In this document: piece by piece, positions 42,856 to 51,605 of the stretch
How the letters are laid out: the number at the start of each line of letters is the position of its first letter
How positions within the stretch are numbered: position 1 is the first letter of the stretch
Source of the DNA: CCMP332 sp040218795
GTDB taxonomy: Bacteria; Bacteroidota; Bacteroidia; Cytophagales; CCMP332
Length of the DNA stretch: 64,000 nt
NCBI GenBank assembly: GCA_040218795.1
Contig: JAVJQT010000009.1
Span: forward strand, 1-64,000
Direction: 5' to 3'
The notes under the pieces: model-generated
Told to the model about the DNA's origin: nothing
What the model saw: the letters and a program-made list of their open reading frames with translations, nothing else
Database searches by the model: none
Translations under genes and position numbers: made by a program

Positions 42856-43602
42856 CTATCTGATAAATTTAATTTCATTTATGACAAAATGTTTTTCATT
42901 TCCATTTTTTTCAATCACCAAACGTCCGGCTTCATCTGCTTCGCGAATTATTCCTTCCCATTGGCTAACACTTTGAAAGATATGTTTTTCATTTTTCCAA
43001 TAAAGTGCTTCGTTGTATTCTTTTCTAATTTCCTCTAAATCGTTGTTTATCAATCGATTGTATTCCTTATTGATGTTTTTGAAAAGAATTTCTCTGAGCT
43101 CTGCAAGATTGTAGTGAATTCTTGTGATCTGAAATAATGATGTGGCATTTTCAGTTTTAAAAAAGTGTTGGTTCACATTTAAGCCAATGCCAATTACAGC
43201 CTCGTCCACTTTTTTTGGGGAAAGAAAATTTTCAATTAAAATGCCCGAAATCTTTCTGTCGGAGAAATAAACATCATTGGGCCACTTTACTTTGAAATTT
43301 TTTAAACGGGTGACTTCCTTTAGCGTTTTTAAAATGGCCAGAGAAAAAACAAGGTTTAAAAAAAACTGATTGGAAATCGGAAGGTTTTCAGGTATTAATA
43401 CTATCGACATAAGCAGGTTGGATCCCGGCTCGGATTCCCAATATTTTCCCGATCTGCCTCGGCCTCCCAACTGATAATCGGTCTGGATTACCTGACCATT
43501 TTTCACCTTGTCAGATTTTATAAGCGATTTGGCATAATCATTGGTGGATATGCATTCATCAAGAAAAATTGTATCTATACCTATATGGCTCTTTGGAGTC
43601 AA
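42856..43602 (-). CDS. birA: Biotin-[acetyl-CoA-carboxylase] ligase (BirA, no DNA-binding domain)
   Basis: 248 residues, catalytic and C-terminal domains only. Motifs: 'ECISTNDYAKSLI' at the N-terminus, 'GRGRSGKYWESEPGSNL' (biotinyl-AMP loop), 'KWPNDVYF' and 'KISGILIEN'. It attaches biotin to carboxyl carrier proteins through biotinyl-5'-AMP. Without the helix-turn-helix it cannot act as the repressor that E. coli BirA is. The start is TTG at 43602; an in-frame stop lies five codons upstream, and the conserved part begins at once. It is upstream of nuoH on the same strand. Confidence 0.92.
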   Translation of the reverse strand: MTPKSHIGIDTIFLDECISTNDYAKSLIKSDKVKNGQVIQTDYQLGGRGRSGKYWESEPGSNLLMSIVLIPENLPISNQFFLNLVFSLAILKTLKEVTRLKNFKVKWPNDVYFSDRKISGILIENFLSPKKVDEAVIGIGLNVNQHFFKTENATSLFQITRIHYNLAELREILFKNINKEYNRLINNDLEEIRKEYNEALYWKNEKHIFQSVSQWEGIIREADEAGRLVIEKNGNEKHFVINEIKFIR

Positions 43603-43646
43603 ACTAATGCAATTTTAATTGTTACTTTAGTATAAAATTATAAACA

Positions 43647-44048
43647 TTGACAAAAAAGAAATCTACCAACGATAATGCTAATGAAATTGTAAACGCAATT
43701 ATCGCCGGTATGCAGGAAAAAAAGGCCAAAAAGATTGTTTTAATTGACCTCAGACAAATTTCAAATCCACTTGCCGATTATTTTGTTATTTGTTCCGGTA
43801 CATCGGACAAACAAGTTGATGCAATTTCGGAATCCATTGAAAAGTTTACTTTTTTAAACGAAAAAGAAGAGCCCTGGAGAACGGAAGGAAAGAACAATTT
43901 TGAGTGGGTAATATTAGATTATATAAATGTAGTTGCCCATGTTTTCACCGAAAAGATGAGAGATTTTTATGCTCTTGAAGAACTTTGGGGGGATGGCAAA
44001 ATCACAGTTTTCGAAGATGAGGCTGAAGTAAAAGAATTAAATAATTAA
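43647..44048 (+). CDS. rsfS: Ribosomal silencing factor RsfS
   Basis: 133 residues of the RsfS/Iojap family. Blocks: 'VLIDLRQISNPLADYFVICSG', given in part as 'NPLADYFVICSGTS', 'WRTEGKNNFEWVILDYINVV' in part as 'GKNNFEWVILDY', and 'HVFTEKMRDFYALEELW'. It binds ribosomal protein uL14 and keeps subunits apart when nutrients are scarce. TTG start at 43647, only 44 bases from the divergent birA TTG. It is followed by ftsH after 13 bases, a pairing often seen in Bacteroidota. Confidence 0.92.
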   Translation: MTKKKSTNDNANEIVNAIIAGMQEKKAKKIVLIDLRQISNPLADYFVICSGTSDKQVDAISESIEKFTFLNEKEEPWRTEGKNNFEWVILDYINVVAHVFTEKMRDFYALEELWGDGKITVFEDEAEVKELNN

Positions 44049-44061
44049 TCATCCATAAGGA

Positions 44062-46227
44062 ATGGCAGATCAAAAAAAATCAAATAATAAAAAATTATTG
44101 CCGGGAGGAAATGGCAAGCAGCCCAATATACAGATATATGTAATTGGTGCTCTATTGCTCATGGTAATTCTCGTGACCTATTTAAGCAAAGCCGGTTCGA
44201 CCATTACGATAACTGAAAAACGTTTTCACGAAATGCTCGTTTCCAATGACGTCAAAGAAGTTGTGCTTATTAAAAATCAGGATTTAGTTGAGGTCACCTT
44301 AAAACCCGAATCCGTAGACAACGAGAAATACAGGAAAGAACTTGAAAACCGCGGAGTTCTAAGCAATACCTCCGGACCGCATTATCAATTTCAAATTACT
44401 TCTGTCGAAATTTTTCATAATGATTTCAATGAAATCATGGATAAACTACCCGAAGAAGACCGAATTGGGTATAAGTCCGATACACGTTCAGATTTCACCT
44501 CTTTGGTGTTTAACTGGGGCTTTTTGTTTTTAATTCTTTTCGTGTTCTGGATTTTAATGCGGAGAATGACGGGTGCAGGTGGCCCGGGAGGACAAATCTT
44601 TAACATCGGAAAATCTAAAGCAGCGCTTTTTGATGCTGAGAACAAAGTTAAGATCACATTTAAAGACGTTGCCGGAGTTGAAGAGGCTAAAGAAGAAGTT
44701 AAGGAAATTGTAGAGTTTTTAAAGGACCCGGGCAAATTCACCAAACTGGGTGGTAAAATACCAAAAGGTGCATTGCTTGTGGGGGCTCCCGGAACGGGTA
44801 AAACCCTTCTTGCAAAAGCAGTAGCAGGAGAAGCCGGTGTCCCTTTCTTTTCATTGTCGGGTTCTGACTTCGTGGAAATGTTTGTAGGCGTTGGTGCAGC
44901 CAGAGTGAGAGATCTCTTTAAGCAAGCCAAAGAAAAAGCACCGGCCATCATTTTTATTGATGAGATCGACGCAATTGGAAGGAGCCGCGGTAGAGGACAA
45001 ATGCCGGGTTCCAATGATGAAAGAGAAAATACTTTGAATTCCCTCTTAGTTGAAATGGATGGTTTTGCTACTGATTCAGGTGTTATTATTCTCGCAGCGA
45101 CCAACCGTCCTGATGTCCTGGATTCGGCTTTATTACGACCGGGCAGATTTGATCGTCAGATAAGCATTGACAAACCCGATATTGCCGGAAGAGAAGCCAT
45201 ATTTAAAGTGCATTCAAAACCTTTAAAACTGCATACTGAAATTGATCCAAAGAAACTGGCAGCACAGACTCCAGGTTTTGCGGGAGCAGAAATAGCCAAT
45301 GTCTGTAATGAAGCGGCTCTTATTGCAGCAAGAAAATCAAGAACTGAAGTACATATGGACGATTTCCACGATGCCATTGACAGGGTAATAGGTGGATTGG
45401 AGAAAAAGACCAAAATCATTTCTCCTGATGAAAAAAGGATTGTCGCTTTTCACGAGGCCGGCCATGCCGTGGCAGGTTGGTATCTCGAGCATGCCGATCC
45501 TTTGGTTAAGGTAAGTATTGTACCACGTGGTATTGCTGCACTGGGTTATGCGCAATATCTACCCAAAGAGCAATTTCTGCATACAACCGAACAATTGTTT
45601 GATGAGATGTGTATGGCTCTGGGTGGAAGAGCTGCTGAGGAGTTGACTTTTGGTAAAATCTCCACTGGCGCACTCAGCGATCTGGAAAGAATTACCAAAA
45701 TGGCCTATGGAATGGTTACCATTTACGGAATGAACGATAAAATTGGAAATATTTCATTTTATGATTCCAAGCAGAGCGAATACAATTTTTCAAAACCCTA
45801 TTCAGAATCAACTGCTGAAACAATTGATGAAGAAGTGCGAAAAATTGTCTCCAAAGCTTATGAAAGAACCAAGAAATTATTGACTGAGAAAAAAGTAGAA
45901 CTCGGTAAGCTTGCTGAAGAACTTCTTGAAAAAGAAATAATATTCCAGTCTGATCTTGAAAAACTCATAGGAAAAAGGCCATTTGCCCAACCGACCACTT
46001 ACGAGGAGTTTATCAATAAGCAGGATAAAAAAGAAGAGGTAAAAAAGGATGATACTTCTGAAGAATCTGCAGAAATCAAGGAGGCCAAGGAGCCTAACAG
46101 TCCAATTTCCGAGACTTCAGCTTCTACCAACGGGACTGTAAAACAAGAAAATAAGGAAGATGAAGATTCCGAACTTTCAGAAAATTCTGGTTCAGAGGAC
46201 CATAATACTGATAGAAACAAGGAATAA
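44062..46227 (+). CDS. ftsH: ATP-dependent zinc metalloprotease FtsH
   Basis: 721 residues. Two membrane helices at about 25-41 and 147-167 enclose a periplasmic domain. AAA+ domain: Walker A GAPGTGKT at 241-248, 'IIFIDEIDAIGRSRG' Walker B, 'ATNRPDVLDSALLRPGRFD' SRH, in part as 'NRPDVLDSALLRPGRFD'. Zinc protease motif HEAGH at 464-468. It degrades membrane and short-lived cytoplasmic proteins. The C-terminal 70 residues are an acidic, Ser/Glu/Lys-rich low-complexity tail ('EDEDSELSENSGSED') beyond the usual end. The next ATG overlaps its TAA by one base. Confidence 0.95.
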   Translation: MADQKKSNNKKLLPGGNGKQPNIQIYVIGALLLMVILVTYLSKAGSTITITEKRFHEMLVSNDVKEVVLIKNQDLVEVTLKPESVDNEKYRKELENRGVLSNTSGPHYQFQITSVEIFHNDFNEIMDKLPEEDRIGYKSDTRSDFTSLVFNWGFLFLILFVFWILMRRMTGAGGPGGQIFNIGKSKAALFDAENKVKITFKDVAGVEEAKEEVKEIVEFLKDPGKFTKLGGKIPKGALLVGAPGTGKTLLAKAVAGEAGVPFFSLSGSDFVEMFVGVGAARVRDLFKQAKEKAPAIIFIDEIDAIGRSRGRGQMPGSNDERENTLNSLLVEMDGFATDSGVIILAATNRPDVLDSALLRPGRFDRQISIDKPDIAGREAIFKVHSKPLKLHTEIDPKKLAAQTPGFAGAEIANVCNEAALIAARKSRTEVHMDDFHDAIDRVIGGLEKKTKIISPDEKRIVAFHEAGHAVAGWYLEHADPLVKVSIVPRGIAALGYAQYLPKEQFLHTTEQLFDEMCMALGGRAAEELTFGKISTGALSDLERITKMAYGMVTIYGMNDKIGNISFYDSKQSEYNFSKPYSESTAETIDEEVRKIVSKAYERTKKLLTEKKVELGKLAEELLEKEIIFQSDLEKLIGKRPFAQPTTYEEFINKQDKKEEVKKDDTSEESAEIKEAKEPNSPISETSASTNGTVKQENKEDEDSELSENSGSEDHNTDRNKE

Positions 46228-47048
46228 TGAAATCTAATTTTCCACTGCTCCTGGAGCTTGAAAATCTTGACGGAGGTAAAAAAATATTTTTTGCCTCCGA
46301 TTTTCATTTAGGGACACCTAACGAAAAATCGAGTCTGGAAAGGGAAAAACTCATTGTAAAATGGCTCGATGAAATCAAATCTCAAGCTTCACATATTTTT
46401 TTGCTCGGTGATATATTTGATTTCTGGTTTGAATACAAACATTGTATTCCCAAGGGATTTCATCTCTTCAAAGCAAAAATAACGGAGCTTCGGGAAGCCG
46501 GTATTCCAATATATTTCTTTACCGGAAATCACGACATGTGGATGTTTGATTATTTCCCAAAAGAATACGGCATCCCTGTGTTAAGAAAAAATCAAATCCT
46601 AAAAGTCGCCGATAAAAATTTGCTCATAGGACATGGCGACGGGCTTGGCCCCGGTGATCATTTCTATAAATTTTTAAAAGCTTTTTTCGCCAATAAAATC
46701 TGTCAGTTTTTGTTTGAATGGATCCACCCAAATCTTGGAATGGCACTGGGAAAATTTTGGAGTGGAAGGAGCAGATTGTCAAATTCCAAAAATGATGAAT
46801 CCTTTCATGCAGAAAATGAGAGGCTTTTACATTATTGTAAAAATACACTGAAAAGCAATCAATTTGACTATTTCGTTTTTGGTCATCGGCATCTTCCCCT
46901 TGATTTGAAAATTTCAGAAAATTCGCGATATATTAATCTAGGTGAATGGGTGAATCATTTCACATTTGCGACTTTTGATGGAATTGAAATGGAGCTCATA
47001 TCCTATGCTGGGAAAAACGATTTAATCATACGCAAAGACTTCAGTTAA
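46227..47048 (+). CDS. UDP-2,3-diacylglucosamine diphosphatase-like metallophosphoesterase (LpxH-like)
   Basis: 273 residues. The calcineurin-type motifs 'ASDFHLG', 'LLGDIFDFWFEY', 'GNHDMWMFDYF', 'GHGDGL' and 'FGHRHLPL' are all present, with the Trp-Phe-rich cap expected in LpxH. The enzyme hydrolyses UDP-2,3-diacylglucosamine to lipid X in lipid A synthesis at the inner membrane face. LpxH relatives in Bacteroidota are often annotated only as metallophosphatase, so the exact substrate is not certain. The ATG overlaps the ftsH stop by one base, linking turnover and lipid A genes in one transcript; in E. coli FtsH controls LpxC. Confidence 0.87.
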   Translation: MKSNFPLLLELENLDGGKKIFFASDFHLGTPNEKSSLEREKLIVKWLDEIKSQASHIFLLGDIFDFWFEYKHCIPKGFHLFKAKITELREAGIPIYFFTGNHDMWMFDYFPKEYGIPVLRKNQILKVADKNLLIGHGDGLGPGDHFYKFLKAFFANKICQFLFEWIHPNLGMALGKFWSGRSRLSNSKNDESFHAENERLLHYCKNTLKSNQFDYFVFGHRHLPLDLKISENSRYINLGEWVNHFTFATFDGIEMELISYAGKNDLIIRKDFS

Positions 47049-47068
47049 GGGCAAATTACTCTCGTGCA

Positions 47069-47734
47069 TTAGTCACTTAGCCAACCGTCTACCAGATTTA
47101 CAATTCTCGATCCGTATTCTGCATTTTTCTCCGAGTGTGTCACCTGAATAATGGTTACTCCATCTTCACGGTTAAGTTTTTTAAATAAATCCATTATTTC
47201 CTCACCCTGTGTCGAATTAAGATTTCCCGTGGGTTCATCGGCCAGAATCAATTTAGGTTTCCCAACGATCGCACGCGCTACGCCTACCAGTTGTTGTTGA
47301 CCCCCTGAGAGTTGATCGGGAAATAGGTCTTTTTTGGCCACAATATTAAAGCGGTCGAGAACATCGGCTACCCTGCTCTTTCTTTCACGAGAAGGTACAT
47401 TTTGATAGATCAAGGGTGTTTCAATGTTTTCGTAAACGGTGAGTTCATCGATGAGATGATAGCTTTGAAATACAAATCCGATAAAATTTTTATGTAGCTC
47501 AGATTTCTTTCTTTCCTTCAATTGGTGAACGGCCTCCTCGAGAAAATAATAAGAACCCGCTGATGGATTATCTAACATTCCCAGAATGTGGAGTAAAGTA
47601 GATTTCCCCGCTCCAGATGGGCCCATAATCGATACAAAATCACCCTCATTGAATTGCAGATTTATATTTCTGAGTACATATGTTTTGTTAAAAGCATTGG
47701 AATAATATTTCTCGATTCCCTCTAGTCGGATCAT
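47069..47734 (-). CDS. ABC transporter ATP-binding protein (LolD/MacB-like)
   Basis: 221 residues from ATG 47734; a TTG at 47752 lies inside a promoter element and is rejected. Walker A GPSGAGKS at 38-45, Q-loop 'FVFQSYHLIDELT', signature LSGGQQQ at 142-148, Walker B LILADE at 162-167, switch His200. The residue after the signature is Leu where almost all relatives have Arg. It resembles ATPases of MacB/LolCDE-type exporters or lipoprotein releasers. The permease is not adjacent, so the transported molecule is unknown. Convergent with the LpxH-like gene. Confidence 0.9.
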   Translation of the reverse strand: MIRLEGIEKYYSNAFNKTYVLRNINLQFNEGDFVSIMGPSGAGKSTLLHILGMLDNPSAGSYYFLEEAVHQLKERKKSELHKNFIGFVFQSYHLIDELTVYENIETPLIYQNVPSRERKSRVADVLDRFNIVAKKDLFPDQLSGGQQQLVGVARAIVGKPKLILADEPTGNLNSTQGEEIMDLFKKLNREDGVTIIQVTHSEKNAEYGSRIVNLVDGWLSD

Positions 47735-47749
47735 ATCAAATGTTTTGTT

Positions 47750-47757
47750 CAAATTTA
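47750..47757 (-). promoter_or_regulatory. Candidate -7 element for the ABC ATPase gene
   Basis: TAAATTTG on the minus strand, an exact TAnnTTTG match, ending 15 bases before the ATG at 47734. The transcription start would fall about 10 bases before that ATG, which excludes the TTG at 47752 as the start codon. No -33 box is clear. Confidence 0.4.
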
Positions 47758-47918
47758 TTTTAAATCGAAGAAATAATCGGCTTTACTTGATAAACGGCGC
47801 TTATCTATTGTTTAAAATATATTTTACCGGGAAATATTATTTCTCATTTTTAAATCGTACACAATTTATTTCTAATAAACAGACCATCTTCTTGATAGTC
47901 CGATTCTTTCAACCATCA

Positions 47919-47926
47919 TAAATTTG
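47919..47926 (+). promoter_or_regulatory. Candidate -7 element for the glycan cluster
   Basis: TAAATTTG matches TAnnTTTG exactly, 44 bases before the TTG at 47971. A CTTG lies 24 bases upstream, too far for an ideal -33 box. Confidence 0.4.
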
Positions 47927-47970
47927 AAAATCTATCTTTAAAAACGTCATTTGCGCAAAGCATTAATTAT

Positions 47971-49212
47971 TTGAAAATTTTAAAATCATCCATTTGGTCG
48001 GTTGCTTCGGTAGGAATACGCTCCGTCATAATCTTTATCGTCAATAAACTATTTGCCGCCAATTACGGACCACAAGGGATTACGCTTTTAGCCCATTTTC
48101 AAAATTTACTGAGCATATTTCTTACCGTTCCCAATGACGGTGTCAATAAAGGGGTCATTAAATACGCCGCTGATTCTACGCTGGATGAAAAAAATTATTA
48201 TCCCATTCTGAATGCAGGCCTGGTACTCAATTTGTCCATTTTTCTAATATGTGTAATCGGTATTTTTCTCTTAAAAGGAAATTTTGAAAATCCATTTACA
48301 GGCACAAATACGGTTTGGCTAATACTGGTATTTTTTCTGGCATTAATGCAATTGATAAACCTGCTCGGACTGAGTATTTTACTGGCCAAAGAAAAACTTC
48401 AGCCATTTGTAATTCTACAGGTCATCGGAAATGTAATTTCCCTGGCTATGGTTTGGGTTTTAATTGAAATGGCAAGTTTTCAGGAAGCGCTCTTAGGCTG
48501 GGCTTCTGGTCCCGCCATTAGTCTGGTATTTACTTTCATATATCTGCTTAGAAAAGAAAAGCTTTCTATCTTCAAGTTGTTTATTCTTCCCTCCTTCGCT
48601 TATCTCAGGAAATTAAGCGATTTTATTCTAATGGCGCTGAGTATTGTCATTTTTAGTAAATCGGTTGATTTTGTAATCCGTCAATACGCCATTTCCAATT
48701 TTAATACCATTGAAACGGGCCACTGGCAATCTGTAGTAAGAATATCGGATTTATATTTGATGGCATTCATAGCTGTTTTGAGCATGGTGTACTATCCCAG
48801 AGTTAGTTCTATCATCAACAAAGCAGATGAGTTGAAGGCCTTTGTTAAAGCTTTCTTTTGGAAGGCCAGTGCGCTTTCCATTCCCTTTCTAATTATTGTT
48901 TATTTATTCAGGAGTGAATTTTTAATTCTTTTTTTTAATAAAGGATTCACTGAGGCCGCCTGGTTATTTCCATATCAATTGCTGGGTGACTTTTTCAAAA
49001 TGTCAAGTTGGATTTTGGCTTTTTTAATTTTAGCGCAATCAAGAACGCGACTTTTTGTTTCCTCTCAATTTGTATTTGCTATTATTCTATTATCTGCAAC
49101 CTATTATTTGATTGGGGTATTTGGAATAGAAGGTTTTCCGATGGCTTATGCTTTTAAACAAGCATTGTACTTAATTTTTGTATTTTACGTTTACAGAAAA
49201 ATGATTTCCTGA
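47971..49212 (+). CDS. Polysaccharide flippase (WzxE-like, MATE/PST type)
   Basis: 413 residues with about 12 membrane helices. The opening 'SIWSVASVGIRSVIIFIVNKLFAANYGPQGITLL', here given as 'VNKLFAANYGPQGI', is typical of WzxE/O-antigen translocases, which begin with a helix rich in Asn/Lys before a Gly-Pro turn. It moves an undecaprenyl-linked glycan across the inner membrane. TTG start at 47971. It is the first gene of a glycan cluster; the next start follows directly at its stop with no gap. Confidence 0.85.
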   Translation: MKILKSSIWSVASVGIRSVIIFIVNKLFAANYGPQGITLLAHFQNLLSIFLTVPNDGVNKGVIKYAADSTLDEKNYYPILNAGLVLNLSIFLICVIGIFLLKGNFENPFTGTNTVWLILVFFLALMQLINLLGLSILLAKEKLQPFVILQVIGNVISLAMVWVLIEMASFQEALLGWASGPAISLVFTFIYLLRKEKLSIFKLFILPSFAYLRKLSDFILMALSIVIFSKSVDFVIRQYAISNFNTIETGHWQSVVRISDLYLMAFIAVLSMVYYPRVSSIINKADELKAFVKAFFWKASALSIPFLIIVYLFRSEFLILFFNKGFTEAAWLFPYQLLGDFFKMSSWILAFLILAQSRTRLFVSSQFVFAIILLSATYYLIGVFGIEGFPMAYAFKQALYLIFVFYVYRKMIS

Positions 49213-50439
49213 TTGAACAAAAGAATTACCAAGGAAACATTCATTTACATACTTGGTACATTAGCTATACTAGCAATAGGCTTTGTACTTAAGTATCTGC
49301 AAACCAATGGTCTTAGCACTGAGGATTTTGGTAATTACACATTTATTTCTTCATTCATTGGTTTTACTGTCCTATTTTTTCAAATGGGATTCATTCCAAG
49401 CTTGAAGTTAATTATCAGCAATGAAAGCCCTGAAAGTCAGAAAAAAACTCTCGGTATAGGATTTATAATAACAATGGTTCTTGGAATCGTTTTTAGTCAA
49501 TTTATTTTATTATCCTCTTTTTTTGTTGATGATATTTTTAACACAAATGTTTCGGAAATATTTCTGCTTTGTTCACCCTTGTTTTTTTCATTTCTATTTG
49601 TCCACTTTTTTAATGCTGTGGGAATTGGAAAGGGGAAACCCAGTATTGGAATTTACTTTGAATTGATTTCAAGAGGTGTATTCGCTTTGACTCTGTACTA
49701 CTTTTTCATATTGGGAGAAATGAGTGTTTTAAAAGTAATTATCCTCAGCATACTGTCTAATATTTTCTCTATCCTTTTGTTCTTTCTAATACTTAAACCA
49801 AGTTTTCAAGATCTAAAGACATCATGGGAAAGAGTAAAAGATATGCAAAGAAAATTTGGCAAAGACTACTATTTAGGGTCTATTACCAATCAAAGTACAT
49901 TTAAAATTGATGACCTATTAATTTCCGCTTTTGTCTCACCTGTTCAATTGGGTTTTTACGCACTTGCGAGGTTATTATGCTCGCCAATAGGATTGGCATC
50001 CAGTGCGTTAAATAATGCCTTGTTTAGGGATTACAGTAAGTACAAAAGAATTCCGGGCAAAATATTTATTATAAATGCAGGTTTCGGACTATTAGGATTA
50101 ATAATTATAAATCTAATTTCTGATTTCATTGTCAGTGAAATATTTGGAAGTGAATACGCTGAAGTAAATAATTATATATTTCTTTTTTCATTAGCTTTTT
50201 TATTTATGGCTCTTTATCAACCTTTCAATTTTTTAACCGCCAAAGGAAAGGGCAAAGTGGTTAGAAATACTGCGCTTGTAGAATCCGGAGTAAACCTTTC
50301 AGGTAATTTTATTCTAATTCCAATAATAGGTTTATACGGAGCTTTAATTACAACATTATGTGCGCGAATGGTTCATTTCGGAATGAAATGGTATTATTAT
50401 CGTCTTTATTTAAAAGAAATCAGTCAAAGTAATGTCTAA
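49213..50439 (+). CDS. Second flippase of the same cluster (oligosaccharide-repeat-unit translocase)
   Basis: 408 residues with about 12 membrane helices, unlike the first flippase in sequence. Blocks: 'LKYLQTNGLSTEDFGNYTFI' in part as 'NGLSTEDFGNYTF', 'FKIDDLLISAFVSPVQLGFYALA' in part as 'KIDDLLISAFVSPVQLGFY', 'EIFGSEYAEVNNYIF'. These fit the PST polysaccharide-transporter family. TTG start immediately after the first flippase. Two such proteins side by side is unusual; they may serve two different glycans, or the pair may have one inactive member. Confidence 0.83.
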   Translation: MNKRITKETFIYILGTLAILAIGFVLKYLQTNGLSTEDFGNYTFISSFIGFTVLFFQMGFIPSLKLIISNESPESQKKTLGIGFIITMVLGIVFSQFILLSSFFVDDIFNTNVSEIFLLCSPLFFSFLFVHFFNAVGIGKGKPSIGIYFELISRGVFALTLYYFFILGEMSVLKVIILSILSNIFSILLFFLILKPSFQDLKTSWERVKDMQRKFGKDYYLGSITNQSTFKIDDLLISAFVSPVQLGFYALARLLCSPIGLASSALNNALFRDYSKYKRIPGKIFIINAGFGLLGLIIINLISDFIVSEIFGSEYAEVNNYIFLFSLAFLFMALYQPFNFLTAKGKGKVVRNTALVESGVNLSGNFILIPIIGLYGALITTLCARMVHFGMKWYYYRLYLKEISQSNV

Positions 50440-51589
50440 AAAAGTATGCATGCTTTCAACCGGTCATTCTGTAAAAGATGACAGGATCTTTTTTAAAGAG
50501 GCTATTTCATTGCAAAGCGCCGGTTATGAAGTACATATGTTATTTCTTGTTAGTCCTGATGGCTTTGCAAGAGATATGAGTGGCAATATTTTAAATCCCG
50601 ATGGTCACCATGATTTTTATTTAAACGATATCCGGGTGATTCTGGTAAAACGAAAATCTAATATTTTAGACAAATATTTGAACAAAATATTTCTCTCTTC
50701 TTTTCAAAAAGAAATTATAAAAACCGGCATTGATTTAAATGCAGACATATATCATTGTCATGAACCGGAATCATTGTATTTGGGCTACAAAATTTGCAAA
50801 AGACTATCTAAAGATAAGTTGGTTTTAGATGCACATGAATCCTGGGTCAAATTGGGTTTTAAGTCGGGTTATGTAAAGGATAAAATCATTCCTAAACTTA
50901 AATATCTTATATCCGCTAATCAACTGACACGTGGGTATTTACTCAATCTTAACTATGGAATAAAATCTGAAGTCATTTATAATGCTGCCATTTTTCAAAA
51001 CGATGTAGAAACTAATAATGATCATTCCTCTACTTTCAGAATTGTTCATGAAGGGACGCTAAAATTTAATCGAGGATTAAAAATGATGCTAGAAAGCATC
51101 AAAATATTAAAATCAAAAGGCATTGATTTTGAATGGGACTTTTTAGGATATATTCCTTCCAAGGAATTGGCCTTTATTAAACAATATCAAAAAACACATA
51201 AGCTTGATCAATATATTAATTTGAAAGGCAATTTAAAGTATGAGGACTTAGCCCTGGCTCTTGAGCGGTATAATTTGGGAATAATCGCCTCCACTTTTGA
51301 AAGCAATAATTACCTCGCAGGTCCTCCGAATAAATTATTTAACTACATAGCAGCCGGAATTCCTGTTTTATCTCTGGATATTCCTGAAACTTCCAGGATT
51401 ATTCAAAAATATCAAGTTGGTAAAGTTCTAAAAACAGCCACCATTGAAAACTTTGTGAATGAAATACTTACAATCGAAAAGGATCGGAATCTATTCACCG
51501 AAAATATTCGGGCCAATCAAAAAGAATTTATTTGGAAGGCAGAAGAAAAAAAGCTTTTAAAATTCTATAGCGATTATTTAATTTCATGA
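50432..51589 (+). CDS. Glycosyltransferase, GT-B fold (GT4-like)
   Basis: 385 residues. N-terminal Rossmann half with 'STGHSVKDDRIFFKEAISL', here as 'STGHSVKDDRIFFKEA', and 'YHCHEPESLYLG'; C-terminal half with 'FRIVHEGTLKFNRGLKMML' as 'HEGTLKFNRGLKMM', 'FLGYIPSKEL' and the GT4-type 'AGPPNKLFNYIAAGIPVL' block. It should transfer a sugar from a nucleotide donor to a glycan acceptor at the inner face of the membrane. The donor cannot be predicted. The start overlaps the flippase by eight bases. Confidence 0.85.
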   Translation: MSKKVCMLSTGHSVKDDRIFFKEAISLQSAGYEVHMLFLVSPDGFARDMSGNILNPDGHHDFYLNDIRVILVKRKSNILDKYLNKIFLSSFQKEIIKTGIDLNADIYHCHEPESLYLGYKICKRLSKDKLVLDAHESWVKLGFKSGYVKDKIIPKLKYLISANQLTRGYLLNLNYGIKSEVIYNAAIFQNDVETNNDHSSTFRIVHEGTLKFNRGLKMMLESIKILKSKGIDFEWDFLGYIPSKELAFIKQYQKTHKLDQYINLKGNLKYEDLALALERYNLGIIASTFESNNYLAGPPNKLFNYIAAGIPVLSLDIPETSRIIQKYQVGKVLKTATIENFVNEILTIEKDRNLFTENIRANQKEFIWKAEEKKLLKFYSDYLIS

Positions 51590-51605
51590 AGTTGAAATAG
51601 AATAA

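Noticed and set aside
44415..45104. Long open frame antisense to ftsH (229 residues)
   Set aside because: A shadow of the FtsH AAA domain in the opposite frame; composition is not protein-like (Ser/Pro-rich) and there is no promoter.
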